A DNA stretch of 64,000 bases, from assembly GCA_036501665.1 (NCBI GenBank), contig DASXZW010000069.1, positions 1-64,000 on the forward strand, in the 5' to 3' direction. The position numbers and the translations under genes were made by a program. Shown here in pieces: positions 54,501 to 62,947 of this stretch. A model generated the notes under the pieces. The model made no database searches. It had not been told where the DNA came from and saw only the letters and a program-made list of their open reading frames with translations. Source of the DNA: DATAUD01 sp036501665. Its GTDB lineage: Bacteria; Verrucomicrobiota; Verrucomicrobiia; Limisphaerales; Palsa-1400. Every line of letters starts with the position of its first letter. The stretch's first letter is position 1.

Positions 54501-55159
54501 ATCGTTCTCACAAGGGACCCGTCAGAGACGTTCCATTCCTTGATTTCGCCGAAACGGACGGCTTCGCCTGCGGCGGAAAAAAGATGCAAGCCGTTGGGCG
54601 ATAGAGCCAACGAATTGACGCTGCCACGGTGGCCGGTCAAGGCGCGCTTCAACTCGCCAGTTTCGGATGAGCGCAATTCGACCTGGCTTTGGCGAGCCAG
54701 AGCAATCAAACCCAACTTCGGAATGTCCACGAGCGAGTTGATGGGATCGCGGGCAGCGCCGACGGGCGAAATTTTGGGGACGTTCAAATCCGCAATGATA
54801 TTCGCGGAGTGAGGGGGTGGTTTGGCTCCGGCGTCGATCCATTTTTTGATTGATGCGACCTCGGAAGTCTCAAGTTTTTTGCGCTTTCTGCCGGGCGGCA
54901 TGATGAGGTTTTTTCCCTCCTTGATGTATGAGCCTTCAACCATCCGAACGAGGAGGCTGACGGAGCTGTCGCCGGGCTTGATTGCAGGGCCCTCCTTGCC
55001 GCCTTTCATCAGGCTGTCGAAATTTTCCAGAACGAGATCGCCGTCGGGGTCTTTGGAACTGTGACAGTCGAGGCAGTATTTGGAAAATATTGCGTTAACG
55101 GGGGTGTAGTCCTGGGCGGAAGCGGAGAGGGATGCGAGAATTACAACGACGCACACCAT
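51566..55159 (-). CDS. Large secreted protein with cytochrome c-type domain and WD40 repeats
   Basis: The protein of about 1197 residues has a short signal (MVCVVVILASLSASAQ), a planctomycete-type cytochrome with heme motif CLDCHS and PPGRKRKKL, then five or more WD40 repeats (for example GHKDAIYALAVSPDGTILAS, TIKLWDTATG). It ends in pre-peptidase-like and Ig-like beta domains. I moved the start from 55384 to ATG 55159, because the longer frame runs through the hairpin repeat at 55294-55336. It is the last gene of the cytochrome/DUF1549/DUF1501 cluster. Confidence 0.8.
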   Translation of the reverse strand: MVCVVVILASLSASAQDYTPVNAIFSKYCLDCHSSKDPDGDLVLENFDSLMKGGKEGPAIKPGDSSVSLLVRMVEGSYIKEGKNLIMPPGRKRKKLETSEVASIKKWIDAGAKPPPHSANIIADLNVPKISPVGAARDPINSLVDIPKLGLIALARQSQVELRSSETGELKRALTGHRGSVNSLALSPNGLHLFSAAGEAVRFGEIKEWNVSDGSLVRTIVGHKDAIYALAVSPDGTILASGSYDQTIKLWDTATGKELKTLTGHNGAIFSLAFRPDGKILASASADHTVKLWDVATGKRRDTLSQPLKDQLCVAFSPDGTRLLAGGADNRIRIWQISETAAETTNPLLDSKFAHDGAILRLAFSPGGKILISSADDRTIRLWNAETMTEKLLLEKQPDWAAGLGFVRDAKAIGVGRLDGSFEIYDLDGHPIFTTARTNVAMATTPPKMEKPEIARIEPRGLQRGTSLKIKIFGTNLDAITNFIFSSPKITARLEPGANSTHAMITVNAAADLKPSDYQLSVANSIGESGKVRLDVGMFPHVFESASNSMDPNLMLPVTVWGVINPAGRIEEIPFRAKAGQRIVFDLAAQSVGSKLKAALTLLDSSGGTLASQGEFDGGDPLLAYTFMSDGNYRIRVSDQSANGSVDYFYSLTMGELPTVTSVFPPSVATNSEAEIQLIGYNLTGMDKASIKPQRIGEVEVPLDVEKYRSRKNFKILVTDGTELIESGPNHSPGQAMEIPIPSAISGRIDSPGNADFFRFKAKAGQQLIVETEAAHRGSPMDTKIEILHSDGSPVQRLQLQAVRDSAITFRPIDSRQDEFRVENWTEMELNQYLYLQGEVCRIFRMPRGPDSGFVFYSANGRRRDYFDTSGTAHALDEPCYIVQSHAPGEKLIPNGLPVFPVFYANDDDADRQLGTDSRVHFTAPSDGDYLIRVTDNRGFGGERYWYRLVVRKPRPDFEVTLNNKDLSPSAGNGREFSLTANRIDGFDGEIKIEVAGVPPGFQIASPLVIQAGHEEAKGTINCDTNSVTPDAEAIKKISIIAHAWLDGVEMTKSVAGFEKISVGEPSKLLVALEPYNEKATNFVLRPVADKPLEITIAPGGTVPAWIKLERHGHDDLASFDAENLPHGIIVDNIGLNGVLIPKEESRREIFLQAARWVPDTDRLFYVRAAEAGNPASLPVLLHVRAALPMQTVSAMK

Positions 55160-55293
55160 CAATAGGTTTAGCGCGCGACAGTCGAACGGATAGGAGGAAT
55201 GGAAATAATGGGACCAATGGGGTCTGCGGTGCTCGTTGCATGATTTCGGGCAACGCTCTAATGCAAGGAAGTCAGCCGAATCGGGCGTTTCGG

Positions 55294-55336
55294 CGGCGAG
55301 ACGCCAACGAATGCGACCGAGACGGTCGCGCTCCCC
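55294..55336. repeat. 43-bp hairpin repeat, copy A
   Basis: It starts CGGCGAGACGCCAACG and ends CGCTCCCC, and contains the perfect stem GCGACC-GAGAC-GGTCGC. Copy B at 63917-63959 has the same length and ends with a different but still paired stem, so the pairing is conserved while the bases are not. It lies upstream of the WD40 gene. Confidence 0.6.
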
Positions 55337-55390
55337 TGGAACCGGACTTATGAAGTTGTTCGATCCCACGGTCATTCGTTTCAAAAGCTT

Positions 55391-57907
55391 CTAGTGGTTG
55401 AAGAGGAATTCTTTGCTGCTTAAAACGGCCCATAGCATGTCTTCGACGGCGGCCCGGCGATCGGGGCTTTGGCTGAGGATTTTCGATAACTTGTCGCGTT
55501 CCTGCTGCGTCGGGAACCGCGAAAAGGCGGTCATATAAGCATGGTCGATGATCTGGCCTGACTCTGTCTTCGCGTCGATCCAACGGGAAATGCGGCAGCC
55601 TTTGTCGTCGAGTTTCTTGTTGATGGTGTCGCCGTTTGAAAGATCGAGCACCTGCGTCATGCTGGGATCGGCGTTGCGCTCGCATTCGCAAGTGATGTTG
55701 CGATCGGGTCGTCCAAAGGTGGTCAGAAAGTAGGAGTCCGCCGAGACATCGGGCATTTGCAGAGCGCGCCAGCCCGGAGGATATTTTCCGCCCTCGGCCC
55801 GGTTGAACTGAGTGGGAACTCCCGTCACACGTGAAATTGCGTCGAGCAAAACTTCCGCCATCAGACGGCGCGGATAATAACGTGAGTAAAATCGGGTGTC
55901 CGATTCATTTTCAGGCAGGGCCGCGCTCGATCTTTGATAAGTTTCAGATTGAAGTATCGCGCGCATCAGCGACTTCAAATCGAACCGGTTGTCGGCGAGA
56001 TAACGCGCGGCGGCTGAGAGAAGTTTTTCATTGCTGGCGGGATTGGTCGCGCGCAAATCATCCACGCTCTGAACCAGACCGACGCCGAAATAATTGGCCC
56101 AAACCCGGTTGACAATGGCCCGGCTGAAATACGGGTTGTCGCGAGAAACCATCCAATTCGCCAACGCAATGCGGCGGTCTTCCTTGGAGTCCATCCGCAA
56201 CGGGGCGGCATCCAGCGGTGTGGGAGGCTGCGGTTTGCCGCGCAAGGGCTGGACAAGGTCGCCGTGGTCCGCCGTAAAAATGATGTTTTCGCCGTCGCGC
56301 GAGCCGCTCTTGACGCGGACGCGGGCAAACAAGTTCGCCATCTGATAATATTGATCGTTGGTCCATTTTTCCAGCGGATGATTGTGGCACTTGGCGCAGG
56401 CAATGGACATGCCGAGGAATGCCTGCGAGGCCGTTTCGGAAAGCGTTCGCGGATCGTCGTGTAAAATATAGAAATTCGCCGCGCCGTTTTGCAGCGTGTC
56501 GCCGGTCGCGGTCAGAATCCGGCGGGCAAAGGTGTCCCATGGCGCATTGGTGGCGACCGCGCTCCGAATCCAATCGTAATAGGCCCAAACCGCCGGGCGG
56601 CTCAGTTTCTTGTCGCTAACAAGCAAAAGATCAGACCATTTGTAAGACCAATAATCGACGTATTCAGGGCGATTCAACAGCGCGTCGATCAGCCGGTCGC
56701 GTTTGTCCTTTGATTTGTCAGCGAGGAAGCGGCGGGTTTCGTCTTCGGTTGGAAGAACCCCGATAGTGTCGAGAAAGGCGCGACGGACGAAATCGGCATC
56801 AGAGCAGCGAGGGGAAGGCGGGACATTCAAATCGCGCAACTTTTCGAGAACGAGATCGTCAATAAAATTGCGGCGCGGCGCGTGAGAAAATAACCGGGGC
56901 GCGACGTGGTTTGTGAACGGAGCAGTGATTGTCGCGACAGCAACGCGGCTTAGATACCAGGCGGTGATCGCCCCTTCCCCATTGCCGATGACTTTCACTT
57001 TGCCGTCGTCATCGACCTGCGTGACTGTGGCGTTTGCGGCGGTGAATTTTGTCCAGTGCGTGACATCCTCAACGCGGCCATCGCTGAAAGTCGCGCGGAC
57101 AAGCAGTTGTTGAGTCGCGCCGGGTTCGAGAACGACGTGCTCTGGAAGCATCTCGACTTTTTCGATGCGAGCATCATCGTCGCGAGGCGGAGGCGTTCCT
57201 GCTGCAATCCATTCGGAGAGCACCCGATAATCAATTGAGTTGGTCTCGAATCGCTTGCCACCTTTGTGCGGGACGGCAGCCGTCGGCTTGAGCAAAACGA
57301 GGCTTAGCGCGGGATTGACCGGATCAACACGGCGGCCGAATGACTGCCGGGTCAAAGCGAGAAAATCGCCGTCGTTGTCGTAACCGCGCAGGGAAAGTTT
57401 GAAACCGTTTTGTCCGGCAGCGGCTCCGTGACACGCGCCGGCGCTGCACCCGGCCTTGGCGAGCATCGGCTGGACATGGTTGCGGAAACTCCAATTGAAA
57501 GGCTTTTCCATCGCTTCGACCGTGACTTCCGCAGTAACGGTTTGGGCGCCGTGATGGGCGAGGATTCGCGCGGTTCCGTTGGCGACGGGGATTGCGATGT
57601 CGCCGTCCAGTTTGAGAATCTTCGGGTCTGATGATTCCAAAGTGACGCCGTCGGAAAGTTGGCCGCTAAATGAGCCGTCGTGGAAAAGTTCGACCAATAT
57701 TTGCTGGCGGGAAGCGCGTCCGCGAAGGGTGAGTTTTGCGGGGAGGATTTGCAAGGATGGCGGGGTTTCGGCGCGAGATGTTGCGGCGACGCAAAGCATC
57801 AGCGCAATGGCGATTAGCAAGATGGAGCGATTAAAGAAATTCCGCGGCCAGTTGAACGGGCGCAGTTTGTTGTTGTTCTGGGCCGCTCCTACGGAGCTTT
57901 GTTTCAC
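55391..57907 (-). CDS. DUF1549/DUF1553 protein with Ig-like and cytochrome c-type domains
   Basis: The protein of about 838 residues, from GTG 57907, has a signal-like helix (SILLIAIALMLCVAATS), a BIG2-like domain, a heme-type CSAGACHG, a second BIG2-like domain, PSCyt2/DUF1549 (DDLVLEKLRDLNVPPSPRC) and PSD1/DUF1553 (RAIVNRVWANYFGVGLVQSV). The longer frame from 58129 passes through a terminator and repeats and is not credible; the exact start is uncertain. Proteins of this sort are typical of Planctomycetota and Verrucomicrobiota and are found with DUF1501 partners, here at 58438. Their role is thought to involve large polymer degradation but is not proven. Confidence 0.8.
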   Translation of the reverse strand: MKQSSVGAAQNNNKLRPFNWPRNFFNRSILLIAIALMLCVAATSRAETPPSLQILPAKLTLRGRASRQQILVELFHDGSFSGQLSDGVTLESSDPKILKLDGDIAIPVANGTARILAHHGAQTVTAEVTVEAMEKPFNWSFRNHVQPMLAKAGCSAGACHGAAAGQNGFKLSLRGYDNDGDFLALTRQSFGRRVDPVNPALSLVLLKPTAAVPHKGGKRFETNSIDYRVLSEWIAAGTPPPRDDDARIEKVEMLPEHVVLEPGATQQLLVRATFSDGRVEDVTHWTKFTAANATVTQVDDDGKVKVIGNGEGAITAWYLSRVAVATITAPFTNHVAPRLFSHAPRRNFIDDLVLEKLRDLNVPPSPRCSDADFVRRAFLDTIGVLPTEDETRRFLADKSKDKRDRLIDALLNRPEYVDYWSYKWSDLLLVSDKKLSRPAVWAYYDWIRSAVATNAPWDTFARRILTATGDTLQNGAANFYILHDDPRTLSETASQAFLGMSIACAKCHNHPLEKWTNDQYYQMANLFARVRVKSGSRDGENIIFTADHGDLVQPLRGKPQPPTPLDAAPLRMDSKEDRRIALANWMVSRDNPYFSRAIVNRVWANYFGVGLVQSVDDLRATNPASNEKLLSAAARYLADNRFDLKSLMRAILQSETYQRSSAALPENESDTRFYSRYYPRRLMAEVLLDAISRVTGVPTQFNRAEGGKYPPGWRALQMPDVSADSYFLTTFGRPDRNITCECERNADPSMTQVLDLSNGDTINKKLDDKGCRISRWIDAKTESGQIIDHAYMTAFSRFPTQQERDKLSKILSQSPDRRAAVEDMLWAVLSSKEFLFNH

Positions 57908-58010
57908 TTCAACGTTTTCTATAAACAGGCCGTCCCTGACGGGACTGTCCCGCAGCAATGAGAGGATTAGAATATGGAGTGCAGGGGCTGGCTCCTGCTT
58001 TCCCCAACCG

Positions 58011-58033
58011 AAAAAGCGCCGGCAAGCCGGCGC
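58011..58033 (-). terminator. Rho-independent terminator or terminator-like repeat
   Basis: On the minus strand GCGCCGGC-TT-GCCGGCGC is followed by five T. It lies 30 bp after the stop of the small membrane protein gene and upstream of the DUF1549/1553 gene, so it would separate them. The neighbouring region 57890-58010 holds two further dyads (GCTCC-TAC-GGAGC and GTCCC-TGAC-GGGAC), suggesting a repeat cluster. Confidence 0.6.
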
Positions 58034-58062
58034 ACTCCAAACGCTTCGCGAGTTTTGAAGCC

Positions 58063-58350
58063 TCATTCGATTCCTTTCGATTTGGCTACCAGTATTCTCC
58101 AATAGATTAACGCAAACGGAATAGCCCACAGAAGGGCATTTGCGGCGATTGAGTAACTGTGCGATTTGTTATAAGGGTCGGTAATGCCAAAGATTCCCAT
58201 GACAGTTGCCATCGGAATCATTACAATGACAAAGACGATAGCCCCTCCCATACCAAGTGCAGGTATCCCCCATGTTTCGAATGCAAAAGTGGCGAGCGCG
58301 AAAATCAAGTAAAAGAGTATAATGCGCTTTAAAACAAGCTTATCGTTCAT
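58063..58350 (-). CDS. Small three-helix membrane protein
   Basis: From ATG 58350 the 95-residue protein has three hydrophobic segments (IILFYLIFALATFAFETWGI, IVFVIVMIPMATVMGIFGI and NALLWAIPFALIYWRILVA). The frame is open 23 codons upstream of this ATG, but the lysine-rich MNDKLVLKRI opening is a better N-terminus. Function unknown. It lies between the DUF1501 and DUF1549/1553 genes, is AT-richer than they are, and could be an insertion into that pair. Confidence 0.6.
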   Translation of the reverse strand: MNDKLVLKRIILFYLIFALATFAFETWGIPALGMGGAIVFVIVMIPMATVMGIFGITDPYNKSHSYSIAANALLWAIPFALIYWRILVAKSKGIE

Positions 58351-58437
58351 GCATTGGCTCAACACACTTTTGTTACCAAGCTGTTCCATCTGTTTTAGCA
58401 GCGGGGCGGCACAATACAAAACTCTTGTATTGCAGCA

Positions 58438-59814
58438 TTAAAACAGCTCCTTGATTGGCTGGGTTCCTTGATCGACCAGGGAGAATGGGCGGGATTGGGG
58501 GCCAGGGAGTTCTGTTTCGAGGTCGAGGCCAAGGGATTGGTAGATGGTGGCGACTACTTCCGCAGGCTTGACTGGACGTTCGACGGGGTATGCGCCGATT
58601 TCGTCGCTCTTGCCAACGACGCGTCCGCCCTGGACTCCGCCTCCGGCGAAGTTGATTGTCCAGCAATTGGGCCAGTGGTCGCGCCCACCGGCAGGATTGA
58701 TTTTTGGCGTGCGGCCAAATTCCGCAAGACAGGTGACCATCGTCTTGTCGAGCAAACCGCGCTGGAAAAGGTCTTCCAGCAAGGCGGAATAGCCCTGGTC
58801 ATACATCGGCGCGACTATGTCCTTCATTCCGGCGATGGATGTGAAGGGTTTTGAACCGTGAATGTCCCAAGTGATTTCGTCGAAGACGGTGATAAAGGTA
58901 TTTATAGTAACAAAACGCACTCCGGCCTCAATCAAGCGTCGTCCCAAAAGGCAGCATTGGCCGAATCGGGTCATGCCGTAACGGTCGCGAACTTTTTGAG
59001 GTTCCTTGGTCAGATCGAATGCATCCCGCGCCCGTTGGCTGGTCATCAGGCGGTAGGCGGAGGAGAAATTGGTGTCCATCAGCGAGGCGTTTGGGCTGGC
59101 CTCGAAGTCGCGCACGGCGTCATCCACGACAGAGCGCAATTCGCGGCGGCGTCGCAGGCGGGCTTCGCCGATTTCAGTGGGCGGCATGAGGTCGGGCACC
59201 TGGAAATCTTTCTTGGACGGGTCGGCGTTGAGCACGAAGGGATCGTAAGCCTTGCCGAGAAAACCGGCGTCCTGGCCGTGCGGCATGTTTCCACCGGTCG
59301 GGCCCATTGGAACAGGCAGCAGGACGTGAGCGGGAAGTTCGTTGCGGCGGCCTTTCAGAAATTCCAGCGCGCAACCGGCATGGGGTGTGTTCACTCCGCC
59401 AGTGAAGAGACGGCCCGTCTGCATCATTTGATGGCCGGTATCGTGGACGGCAGCGGCGGTGTGGTAACAGGAGCGAACGAGCGAAAATTTGTCGGCCAGT
59501 TTCGCGTGGAGCGGCAGCATTTCGGAAATCTGGATGTCGGGGCTGGCCGTGCGAATGGGCTTGAACGGGCCGCGAATTTCAGCGGCGGCGTCGGGCTTCA
59601 TATCCCAAATATCAATCTGGCTTGGCGCGCCGAGATTGAAGATCATGATGCAGGAACGCTCGTCGTTTCCGGCAGGGGCGGCTCCCCTCGCCTGCATTTC
59701 CGCCAGCTTCGCCAGTGAAAGGCCCATCGCTCCCAAAACGCCGACTTGCAGGAAGTCCCGGCGCGTTATTCCGTCACAAGTCGTGACAGAGCCATTTCCG
59801 GTGAGGTTGAGCAT
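58438..59814 (-). CDS. DUF1501 protein with Tat-type signal
   Basis: The 458-residue protein starts with a twin-arginine-type motif (GITRRDFLQVG) and then runs through the DUF1501 core: IMIFNLGAPSQIDIWDMKPD, SCYHTAAAVHDTGHQM, GRRLIEAGVRFVTIN and LAEFGRTPKINPAGGRDHWP. These proteins are distant sulfatase/alkaline-phosphatase-like relatives. DUF1501 genes normally follow or precede DUF1549/1553 genes and probably work with them in the periplasm; here a small membrane gene lies between. Confidence 0.92.
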   Translation of the reverse strand: MLNLTGNGSVTTCDGITRRDFLQVGVLGAMGLSLAKLAEMQARGAAPAGNDERSCIMIFNLGAPSQIDIWDMKPDAAAEIRGPFKPIRTASPDIQISEMLPLHAKLADKFSLVRSCYHTAAAVHDTGHQMMQTGRLFTGGVNTPHAGCALEFLKGRRNELPAHVLLPVPMGPTGGNMPHGQDAGFLGKAYDPFVLNADPSKKDFQVPDLMPPTEIGEARLRRRRELRSVVDDAVRDFEASPNASLMDTNFSSAYRLMTSQRARDAFDLTKEPQKVRDRYGMTRFGQCCLLGRRLIEAGVRFVTINTFITVFDEITWDIHGSKPFTSIAGMKDIVAPMYDQGYSALLEDLFQRGLLDKTMVTCLAEFGRTPKINPAGGRDHWPNCWTINFAGGGVQGGRVVGKSDEIGAYPVERPVKPAEVVATIYQSLGLDLETELPGPQSRPFSLVDQGTQPIKELF

Positions 59815-59958
59815 AAGTAGTCAGACGAAATTACTAGCATGAATGTTCATGCGAGTAAAGGGTGTGATGCTGTGGGAGGATGGGAAGAATGGGAGGGATG
59901 GGAAGGATATGAATGATAGGGTCTCCAAGGGGGCGTTGTGTGGTTTTTTGGCGATGCT

Positions 59959-61434
59959 CTAGTGTGCTGATGGGCGTTTGGCGGTGAAGTTTTCGGCTTT
60001 GCGGGGGTCGCCGGTGCCTTTGTAGATGGCAACGTCGGGATAGACGAAAAGGGGGCGGCTCATGACTACGTTGCCATGGTCTCGCTTTTCGGCGATTACG
60101 TGGTCGGGGGCTTTGTCGTGTTCGACCCAATTGACGATGGCGGTCAGCCAGTCTACATCGGATGCGCCGGGGCCGCCGCCGCAATGGAGGCAGCCGGGAA
60201 CCATGAAGAGACGGCAGTATTCGGGCGCGCTCGGGTCGCGGGCAAGAACTTGCTGGTAATAGTTGATGGTGGCTTGCGGAGGCAATGCTGGGTCGGCCCA
60301 ACCGTGCCAGATGATTAATTTGCCTTTGCGGGCCTTGAGCGAGGAGAGGTCGGTGTTCGTGGCGTCGAGGAATGATGCGGCGAGGCGGGTTTCGTTCGCG
60401 AAATTTGAGAAATCGTAGGTCGCGTAGTTCCAATCGGGATTGTTGAAGACGAGGTATTTGAAAATCTGTGTGCCGAAGGCAAACATGAGGTCGGGGGCGT
60501 GTTCGTTTTGTCCTGGAATCGGGCCGACAATCCACGCAGTCCATTGATCGGGATCGCACTCCGCGCCGGGGGTGTAGCCGGGGTAGATTAGGGTGTTCGC
60601 ACTGCGAGCGCCGGCGTAAATGGCTTCGATGGATTTGCGCTGGTCGTCGGTCAGGCCGGAGACTTTGGATAGATCGAAATTTGCGGATGGAGGGTCTTGG
60701 ACGACGCCGTCTTTGAGGCCGTCCTTTTCGTCGCATTGGTCGATGATGGCTTGCTGCAATTTTCGGAGAGCTTGCTTGTCGAGGGCGGTTTGATCGAGAT
60801 GGCTGGCGTCGGGGTAGAGGACTTTTTGGATCGCGACGGCATTTGCGGCGAGGCCGGGCCAGTCAAATGCGGGCGCACCGGCGACGATGCCGTCGAAGTC
60901 GTTGGGGTAATGTTGCGACTCCATCATCGCCTGGCCGCCGCCGCGCGAGCAGCCGCTGAAATAACTGAAGGCTGCGTCCGCGCCGTAATATGCGCGGATG
61001 ATTGCTTTGGAGACCTCGGTGGTGCGATGGACGGCGAGGTAACCGAAATTGATTTGAGCTTCGAGGTTTGTGTAGGCCCATGCGGCGCTGATGCCGGGTG
61101 GACCTTCGTGGCCGGTGTCGGTGCCGGCGGTGGCGTAGCCGAGCTTGACGGAATATTGGGCGCTGTTTTGAACCGAGCCGACGAAGCCGCCGCCGCCGCC
61201 CATGACAAAGCGACCGTTCCATTTCTCAGGCAGGAGCAACTCGAAGCGGTTGTTGCCGCCAATGATTCCTTTTACCTGGACGTAATTTGCGGCGCTCGCC
61301 GTTGCCGATTCGATCACAACGTCGGGCAAACGCAAACCGCGCAGGGCCTCTGTGGAAATGTGTTTATCGGATTGCGCGCGAGCGACGGCAACGCCGCACA
61401 GGACCGCGAGACAGGCTGATGCGAATGTTTTCAT
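59959..61434 (-). CDS. Tannase/feruloyl esterase-family protein
   Basis: The 491-residue protein has a signal peptide (MKTFASACLAVLCGVAVARA) and a tannase-family alpha/beta-hydrolase core. The nucleophile elbow is GCSRGGGQA, an acid Asp lies in WHGWADPALPP, and a His in PGCLHCGGGPG with the cysteine that forms the triad-bracing disulfide. It would release phenolic acids from plant esters in the periplasm or outside. The gene is followed (14 bp upstream on the map) by the UxaC-like gene in the same direction. The large antisense frames across it are shadows. Confidence 0.92.
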   Translation of the reverse strand: MKTFASACLAVLCGVAVARAQSDKHISTEALRGLRLPDVVIESATASAANYVQVKGIIGGNNRFELLLPEKWNGRFVMGGGGGFVGSVQNSAQYSVKLGYATAGTDTGHEGPPGISAAWAYTNLEAQINFGYLAVHRTTEVSKAIIRAYYGADAAFSYFSGCSRGGGQAMMESQHYPNDFDGIVAGAPAFDWPGLAANAVAIQKVLYPDASHLDQTALDKQALRKLQQAIIDQCDEKDGLKDGVVQDPPSANFDLSKVSGLTDDQRKSIEAIYAGARSANTLIYPGYTPGAECDPDQWTAWIVGPIPGQNEHAPDLMFAFGTQIFKYLVFNNPDWNYATYDFSNFANETRLAASFLDATNTDLSSLKARKGKLIIWHGWADPALPPQATINYYQQVLARDPSAPEYCRLFMVPGCLHCGGGPGASDVDWLTAIVNWVEHDKAPDHVIAEKRDHGNVVMSRPLFVYPDVAIYKGTGDPRKAENFTAKRPSAH

Positions 61435-61447
61435 AATTGGGACGCGA

Positions 61448-62791
61448 TCAGTTGGTTTTGGCGGCGGGGATCATTCCGCAGAGAGTTTGGGGGGTGTTGA
61501 AGAGGATTTCCTTGGCGATGTTGATCGCGTCGGCGGAGGTGTATTGGCCTTGCGAAACTTTCTCGGCGAGGACGTGGGCCATTTGTTTGCGGACGATGAT
61601 CGCTTTGGCGTAAGCCCAATCGGCGACGTAGGCGTCGGAGAAGAATCCGACTTGTTTGTTGACAGGAACCATGTCGAGGCGTTCGCTCATGACGTGGCGG
61701 ATGGTTTCGGGAAAGAAATTGTGCCACCAAAAACCGGCGAGGCTGAAATTTGGGAGTTCGCGGCACATGGTGCAAAGGGTCTGGTTTGCGTGGCGGCTGG
61801 AGACGAAGCATTGAAAGCGCAGCTTCGGATGGCGGGCGACGATGACGGCGAGCTGGGCCAATGTTTTCTGGGAGAGGCGGCTAGCGGTTTCAAACGGCAG
61901 CGGTTCTGCGCCGAGGGAGAATTGGAAGAGGATTTTGTCGCCGCGCTTTTCCAGAGCGGACAGGAAAGCTTCGCCGATGTAGGCGGCGTAAATATCGCGT
62001 TCCGCGGGACCGGCTTGGGCGCGGCGGCTCAGGGCGTCGGCCATGACTTTGTCGCTGGGGAGCGTGTAATCGATGTCGGTTGAAATGCCGGTTGCGGTGG
62101 AGACGACCTGATCGTAGGGGATGCTTTCGGCGTAATGTTTGATGGCGGCGTGGATATCGTCCAGCGTTTTGATGGTGCGGTCAGGTTTCGGGCGTGAACC
62201 GCCGCCGATTGTGACCGGTTGCTCTGGCGGACGGCCCCAGGTGCGTTCGAGGTCATAGACGGCGGTATCGTATTCGCCCCATTGTGAGCGCATGAACATC
62301 CCCCACTCCAACGAATATTGGAGGACATCGTCGCCTTCGCCTTTGCCGCGACGGCAATATTCAGCGCAGGTGCGTTGAATGTTGACGCGGCGCAAAACTG
62401 AGCGGGGCCAACGCGCGTCCGTAGAACGTTCGCGGATCAAGTCGTCGAGCTTGCGCCAATTTTCCGGGGTGATCGGGTCGTGCCAATCGTAGAGGTCGGC
62501 GAGAATTGTGCGCACGCCCCACCAACCGCTGGTGTTTTGAATGAAGCGCAGGTATGGGAGCGCTTCCTCGATCCGGGAGTGGGCTTCTTTTTTGTCGGGC
62601 CAGTTTGGGAATTGGGTGAGGCGCGCGCCGCTGGGGCATCCCGCCGAGTAAAGATCGCTCACGATCATGTGGTAGAGCAAAATATCGTGCAGGCCCTGCG
62701 CGGCAAGTTTTGCGCCGCAGAGATGAGTGTGAACATCCAAAATGGGAACGTCGCTTAGGGCGTTTTCCATGGATTCAATTGCAGTTGTCAT
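61448..62791 (-). CDS. Amidohydrolase-superfamily protein, glucuronate isomerase (UxaC)-like
   Basis: The protein of about 447 residues begins at ATG 62791 and shows PILDVHTHLCG, the first metal-binding HxH of amidohydrolases, and later WHNFFPETIRHVMSERLDMV with FSDAY, as in UxaC-type sugar-acid isomerases. Sequence between them is quite unlike E. coli UxaC, so the substrate is uncertain. It lies upstream of the tannase gene (14-bp gap) and downstream of a PfkB kinase, a context of plant polymer and sugar acid use. Confidence 0.85.
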   Translation of the reverse strand: MTTAIESMENALSDVPILDVHTHLCGAKLAAQGLHDILLYHMIVSDLYSAGCPSGARLTQFPNWPDKKEAHSRIEEALPYLRFIQNTSGWWGVRTILADLYDWHDPITPENWRKLDDLIRERSTDARWPRSVLRRVNIQRTCAEYCRRGKGEGDDVLQYSLEWGMFMRSQWGEYDTAVYDLERTWGRPPEQPVTIGGGSRPKPDRTIKTLDDIHAAIKHYAESIPYDQVVSTATGISTDIDYTLPSDKVMADALSRRAQAGPAERDIYAAYIGEAFLSALEKRGDKILFQFSLGAEPLPFETASRLSQKTLAQLAVIVARHPKLRFQCFVSSRHANQTLCTMCRELPNFSLAGFWWHNFFPETIRHVMSERLDMVPVNKQVGFFSDAYVADWAYAKAIIVRKQMAHVLAEKVSQGQYTSADAINIAKEILFNTPQTLCGMIPAAKTN

Positions 62792-62860
62792 ATGATGTAA
62801 GCTTACGAGCGGCATTTGGTAGTTGAGTTATGTAGTGCTCAGATTTTTAGAGAAGACATC

Positions 62861-62910
62861 CTCCTCTCCCCAGCCCTCTTCTCCACTTACGTGGAAGAGA
62901 GGGAGAGAAG
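62861..62910. repeat. Dispersed hairpin repeat between the kinase and UxaC-like genes
   Basis: CCCTCT... TCCAC-TTAC-GTGGA ...GAGAGGG forms an imperfect long hairpin centred at 62888. The surrounding wording (tcctctccccagccctct) is of a kind I recall as repeated in verrucomicrobial genomes. It could also act as a processing or termination site for the kinase transcript. Confidence 0.45.
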
Positions 62911-62947
62911 ACACGCGGACTTCGTAAAGATGACTTATTGCGTGTCA

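Noticed and set aside
58858..59718. A 286-residue plus-strand frame opposite DUF1501
   Set aside because: It is antisense to a well-supported gene with conserved motifs throughout.
59834..60736. A 300-residue minus-strand frame rich in Arg, Pro and His over the tannase gene
   Set aside because: It is an alternate frame of the tannase gene; low-complexity composition and no domain. High GC3 creates such shadows.
60697..62083. Two plus-strand frames of about 240 residues opposite the tannase and UxaC-like genes
   Set aside because: Both lie fully inside supported minus-strand genes and are Gly/Val/Asp-rich, as expected of antisense frames.
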